Shown: piece by piece, positions 29,675 to 32,412 of the stretch
How positions within the stretch are numbered: the first letter of the stretch is position 1
How the letters are laid out: each line of letters opens with the position of its first letter
Assembly: GCA_937965895.1 (NCBI GenBank)
Contig: CALCKS010000308.1
Span: forward strand, 1-32,412
Length of the DNA: 32,412 nt
Source: an uncultured Campylobacter sp.
Lineage (GTDB): Bacteria; Campylobacterota; Campylobacteria; Campylobacterales; Campylobacteraceae
Reading direction: 5' to 3'
The notes under the pieces: model-generated
What the model was told of the DNA's origin: nothing
The model's database searches: none
What the model saw: only the letters and a program-made list of their open reading frames with translations
Made by a program: the position numbers and the translations under genes

Positions 29675-31039
29675 TTACTTTAAAAAGTTATCGTAAAACG
29701 AGCTGATAAAAAGCACCAAAATGATAAACGGAACGACGAATTTGATATACCAAAACCAGATATTTACGAGTTTTGCGTATTTCTCGCTACCCTGCATTAT
29801 CTCGCGTTTGGCTTCGTCTTTTAGCACCCAGCCCACAAATATTGCGCATCCTAGCGAAGTCAGCACGAAAAATATCGTAGCGCTGATGGCGTCGTATGCG
29901 TCAAAGATATTTTTACCGAAAATTTTAATGTCCGCAAGCAGGTTCGTAGCCATCAAGGACGGTAAATTTCCAAAGATAAATATCGTGCCTAGCACCAGCA
30001 AGATCGCGCTTTTGCGTCTAATTTTAAATTTCTCCTGAAGCGTCGTGATGATAACCTCGTAGATCGGCAGCGAGGTCGTGAGCGCGGCGATCATCAGAAG
30101 CGTAAAAAACGCCACCGCAAAAAATCCGCCAAAAGGCATATGCGAAAAAACGATCGGCAAGCTCTTAAACACGAGACTCGGGCCGCTATCTGGCGATACG
30201 CCGTAGCTAAAGAGCGACGGAAATATCATAAAGCCCGCAAGCACGGCGATGACAGTATTTAGGATGCCCGTGATAATAGAGATTTTAACCAGCCCCTCGT
30301 CCTTTTTAACAAAGCTTGAAAGCGTGATCATCACACCAAAACCAAGCGAAAGCGCGAAAAATACCTGTCCCAAAACCTCGACGAAAAGCTTGATGTTTAT
30401 CTTTGAAAAATCGGGCGTGAGGTAAAATTTAACCCCCTGCGCCACGCCATCTAAGGTCAAGTTTTTTACGATCATAACGATCATCAGCACGAAAAGTAGC
30501 GGCATGAGATACTTCGCCGAGCGCTCGATACCGCCGACCGCGCCCTGCACCAAGATCGCGTAGTTTACGAGTACGAACACGAGCGTCGCAAAGCTGATAG
30601 CCAGCGGATCGCTCACGATATTTTGCTCATAAAACGCGCTCGTAACCTCAAAACTAAGCACCTGCGAGAGATCAAGCATGCCAAATGCGATCTGCGCGAT
30701 ATAGTTTAGCACCCAGCCGCCGATGACCATGTAGTAGGCCATGATGCCAAATGCGCCAAGCAAGCCCATCCAGCCCACGATTTTCCACGCGGGATTTATA
30801 TTTTTACCGCCGAATGCGTCTACGGCGTTGCATTTTAGGCGTCTGCCGATCGCGTTTTCAGCCAAAATCATCGGTATGCCGATCACGATCATCGCGATAC
30901 AAAACACGAGCACGTAGGCGCCGCCGCCGTTTTGCCCGACTAGATACGGGAAGCGCCACGTCGCGCCAAAGCCCACGGTAGCACCCGCAACCGCCAAAAT
31001 ATACGTTACCTTCGAACTCCAAGTTTTTCTATCCATCAT
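29675..31039 (-). CDS. sodium-dependent SNF-family transporter
   Basis: This 454-residue inner-membrane protein has about eleven to twelve helices, the size of bacterial neurotransmitter:sodium symporters. The N-terminal signature is W-S-S-K-V-T-Y-I-L-A-V-A-G-A-T-V-G-F-G-A-T-W-R-F-P-Y, with N-G-G-G-A-Y; the usual G-x-G-N-x-W-R-F-P has Ala-Thr here in place of Gly/Asn-rich residues. Such proteins import amino acids or related amines with sodium; the substrate cannot be told. Two ATGs stand in tandem at 31039 and 31036; AAAGGG spacing slightly favours the second. TATAAT is 24 bases upstream. It is probably first in the operon with the propeller, protease and prmC genes. Confidence 0.88.
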   Translation of the reverse strand: MMDRKTWSSKVTYILAVAGATVGFGATWRFPYLVGQNGGGAYVLVFCIAMIVIGIPMILAENAIGRRLKCNAVDAFGGKNINPAWKIVGWMGLLGAFGIMAYYMVIGGWVLNYIAQIAFGMLDLSQVLSFEVTSAFYEQNIVSDPLAISFATLVFVLVNYAILVQGAVGGIERSAKYLMPLLFVLMIVMIVKNLTLDGVAQGVKFYLTPDFSKINIKLFVEVLGQVFFALSLGFGVMITLSSFVKKDEGLVKISIITGILNTVIAVLAGFMIFPSLFSYGVSPDSGPSLVFKSLPIVFSHMPFGGFFAVAFFTLLMIAALTTSLPIYEVIITTLQEKFKIRRKSAILLVLGTIFIFGNLPSLMATNLLADIKIFGKNIFDAYDAISATIFFVLTSLGCAIFVGWVLKDEAKREIMQGSEKYAKLVNIWFWYIKFVVPFIILVLFISSFYDNFLK

Positions 31040-31062
31040 AAACCCTTTTAATAAAACGGGAA

Positions 31063-31068
31063 ATTATA
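31063..31068 (-). promoter_or_regulatory. -10 box (TATAAT) for the SNF transporter operon
   Basis: A perfect TATAAT after a T-rich stretch lies 24 bases upstream of the first ATG at 31039, giving a leader of about 14-17 bases with AAAGGG. No -35 is evident. The remaining interval to 31285 shows no gene or clear terminator. Confidence 0.55.
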
Positions 31069-31285
31069 TAAAAAAATTGATTAAAATTTGCTAGCGGCGG
31101 GCGATTTGGGCGCGTAACTTTTACGACCGATGTGAAGTATCTAAACCCAAATGCACGGGTAAATTTAATCTGCGTCTGCCGATTTTAACTTAAACCGGCA
31201 GCGCCTCAAGCTCAAATTTGCAATAAATAGCCGCAAAAAAGCCGTCCGCACAAACGCGTCCAAATTTGCAAATTTTAGAGCAAAT

Positions 31286-32412
31286 TTACCTAACTATATG
31301 CAAAAACTGCATATGTTTACGGTATTGCTCGATGACGTCGTTTATCAGCGTGGCCTCGCTCCAACCAAGCACATCGTAGTCCTGGCCGCCCTCTTTTAGA
31401 TAGACCTCGGCTCTGTAATAAAGATCGTCGCCCTCAAGCTCCCTCGTGTAGTCCGGGCTCTGGCTTTTGGTGAGATATACGCCGTATCTAAAGTCCATCT
31501 CGTCGCCAAGTCCGACGTTTAAATTTACGAAATTTTCAGCTTTTGTTACATTTGCCTCAAGGCCGTTTTTGGCAAATTCATCTTTTAGCTCGTTAAAGGC
31601 TTTTAGCACGACTTCGTTTAGAAATTTACTGCCGTCTTTTTTGCTAGGTAGAGTGATGATCGCGCTTAGTCGCTCTTGCCAAGGCTTTGAAAGATCGCTA
31701 AGAGGCATATTATTAAAGTTATTTGTCTCTTTTTTGGTTACATCCACGCGCAGCGCCTTAAATAGCCCGTAAATGGCGCCAAGTAGCACTATGGCAAACG
31801 GCAACGCCGTAGTTATCGTAAGTGCTTGAAGCGAGCCAAGGCCGCCGGCTAACATCAAAAATGCCGCCACGACGCCCACCGTAACGCCCCAAAAGACCTT
31901 TTGCCAAACCGGCGTATCATCCTTGCCGTTTGAGCAAAGCATGTTCATAACTATCGCCGCTGAGTCGGCCGAAGTGACGAAAAATATGACGATCATAAAG
32001 ACCGCGATCGTGCTTAGCACGCCTGAAAAGCTAAATTTTTCTAAAAACATAAAAAGCGCCGAAGCCGAGTCGGAATTTACGGTCGTCGCAAGCTCGCTAA
32101 ATCCGCCTTGAACAAGCGCAATCGCCGAGTTGCCAAAAAAGCTCATCCAGGCAAATGTAAAGCCGGTTGGCACGAAAAGTACGCCGATCACAAATTCTCT
32201 TATCGTCCTGCCCTTTGAAATTTTAGCTATAAAAAGCCCCACAAACGGCGACCAAGATAGCCACCAAGCCCAGTATAGCAGCGTCCAACCGCCAAGCCAG
32301 CTCTCATTTTGCCTCTCGTAGGCGTAGAGGTTAAAGGTATTTGAAATGAGCGTAGAGACGTAGTCGCCGCTGTTTTGCACAAACGACTTTAAAAGCTGCG
32401 TCGTATCGCCTA
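31286..32412 (-). CDS. BCCT-family betaine/choline/carnitine transporter, C-terminal part
   Basis: The frame is open to the window edge, so the 5' part is outside; the GTG at 32380 is an internal valine. The visible 375 residues include the BCCT signature W-A-W-W-L-S-W-S-P-F-V-G-L-F-I-A-K-I-S-K-G-R-T-I in the substrate-path helix. Then come the remaining helices (F-F-V-T-S-A-D-S-A-A-I-V-M-N) and a soluble C-terminal domain of about 150 residues, as in osmotically controlled members. These transporters take up glycine betaine or similar solutes with sodium or protons. The stop is at 31286 and no partner gene is seen. Confidence 0.92.
   Translation of the reverse strand, partial: GDTTQLLKSFVQNSGDYVSTLISNTFNLYAYERQNESWLGGWTLLYWAWWLSWSPFVGLFIAKISKGRTIREFVIGVLFVPTGFTFAWMSFFGNSAIALVQGGFSELATTVNSDSASALFMFLEKFSFSGVLSTIAVFMIVIFFVTSADSAAIVMNMLCSNGKDDTPVWQKVFWGVTVGVVAAFLMLAGGLGSLQALTITTALPFAIVLLGAIYGLFKALRVDVTKKETNNFNNMPLSDLSKPWQERLSAIITLPSKKDGSKFLNEVVLKAFNELKDEFAKNGLEANVTKAENFVNLNVGLGDEMDFRYGVYLTKSQSPDYTRELEGDDLYYRAEVYLKEGGQDYDVLGWSEATLINDVIEQYRKHMQFLHIVR

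Noticed and set aside
32380..32412. GTG at 32380 as start of the BCCT gene
   Set aside because: The frame stays open to the window edge and the BCCT core helices before this point are missing, so the gene is cut by the window and the GTG is internal.

Overview
The window looks like chromosomal DNA from a Campylobacter (Campylobacterota). I lean towards the higher-GC oral group (rectus/showae/curvus-like) rather than C. jejuni, but this is judged by eye and not computed. Supporting signs are the gene block rpmH-rnpA-yidD-yidC-jag-mnmE, Campylobacter-style promoters (TATAAT with no clear -35), the very common word AAATTTGA, and promoters resembling both flagellar sigma factors. There is no rRNA, tRNA, CRISPR array or complete insertion sequence. 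Most genes lie on the minus strand, in short operons with 1-14 base overlaps.

Left part (1-9.0 kb, read right to left): purL; an SDH-type Clp-fold protease coupled to a DjlA-like TerB/J-domain protein; purH; a 61-residue secreted peptide behind a sigma54-like promoter; and the operon DUF2249 - 12-TM haem-copper-oxidase-I-like protein - MIP18-type iron-sulfur factor. At the edge is a decayed suppressor-of-fused (SUFU) fragment. The 310-base purH/djlA interval is filled by two inverted copies of a short, strongly foldable repeat. A third copy lies 20 kb away behind the ThrE-type exporter genes.

Middle part (9.2-17.2 kb): a cysteine-rich exported protein; three tandem paralogous lipoproteins of unknown function, two of them broken; then mnmE, jag, yidC, yidD, rnpA and rpmH. 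Here rnpA has no ATG, GTG or TTG at its proper start and seems to begin at ATT inside rpmH.

A plus-strand group (17.2-19.5 kb) holds a GNAT acetyltransferase, a divergent family-4 uracil-DNA-glycosylase-like protein and a periplasmic protein. It converges on a YbgC-type thioesterase.

19.99-24.29 kb is the most interesting stretch. Three large unrecognised proteins without signal peptides form one operon. All end in D-[VI]-[KR]-A and all have an Asn-rich N-terminus with a V-N motif. The first gene sits behind a near-consensus sigma28 (FliA) promoter, TAAA-N15-GCCGATAT. Together these suggest a flagellum-co-regulated, possibly flagellar-exported protein family; that is inference.

Right part (24.6-32.4 kb): two-component threonine/serine exporter genes with a DUF4149 gene, prmC, a Ste24/M48 protease, a WGR-like plus propeller-like protein, an SNF-family sodium symporter, and a BCCT transporter cut by the window end.
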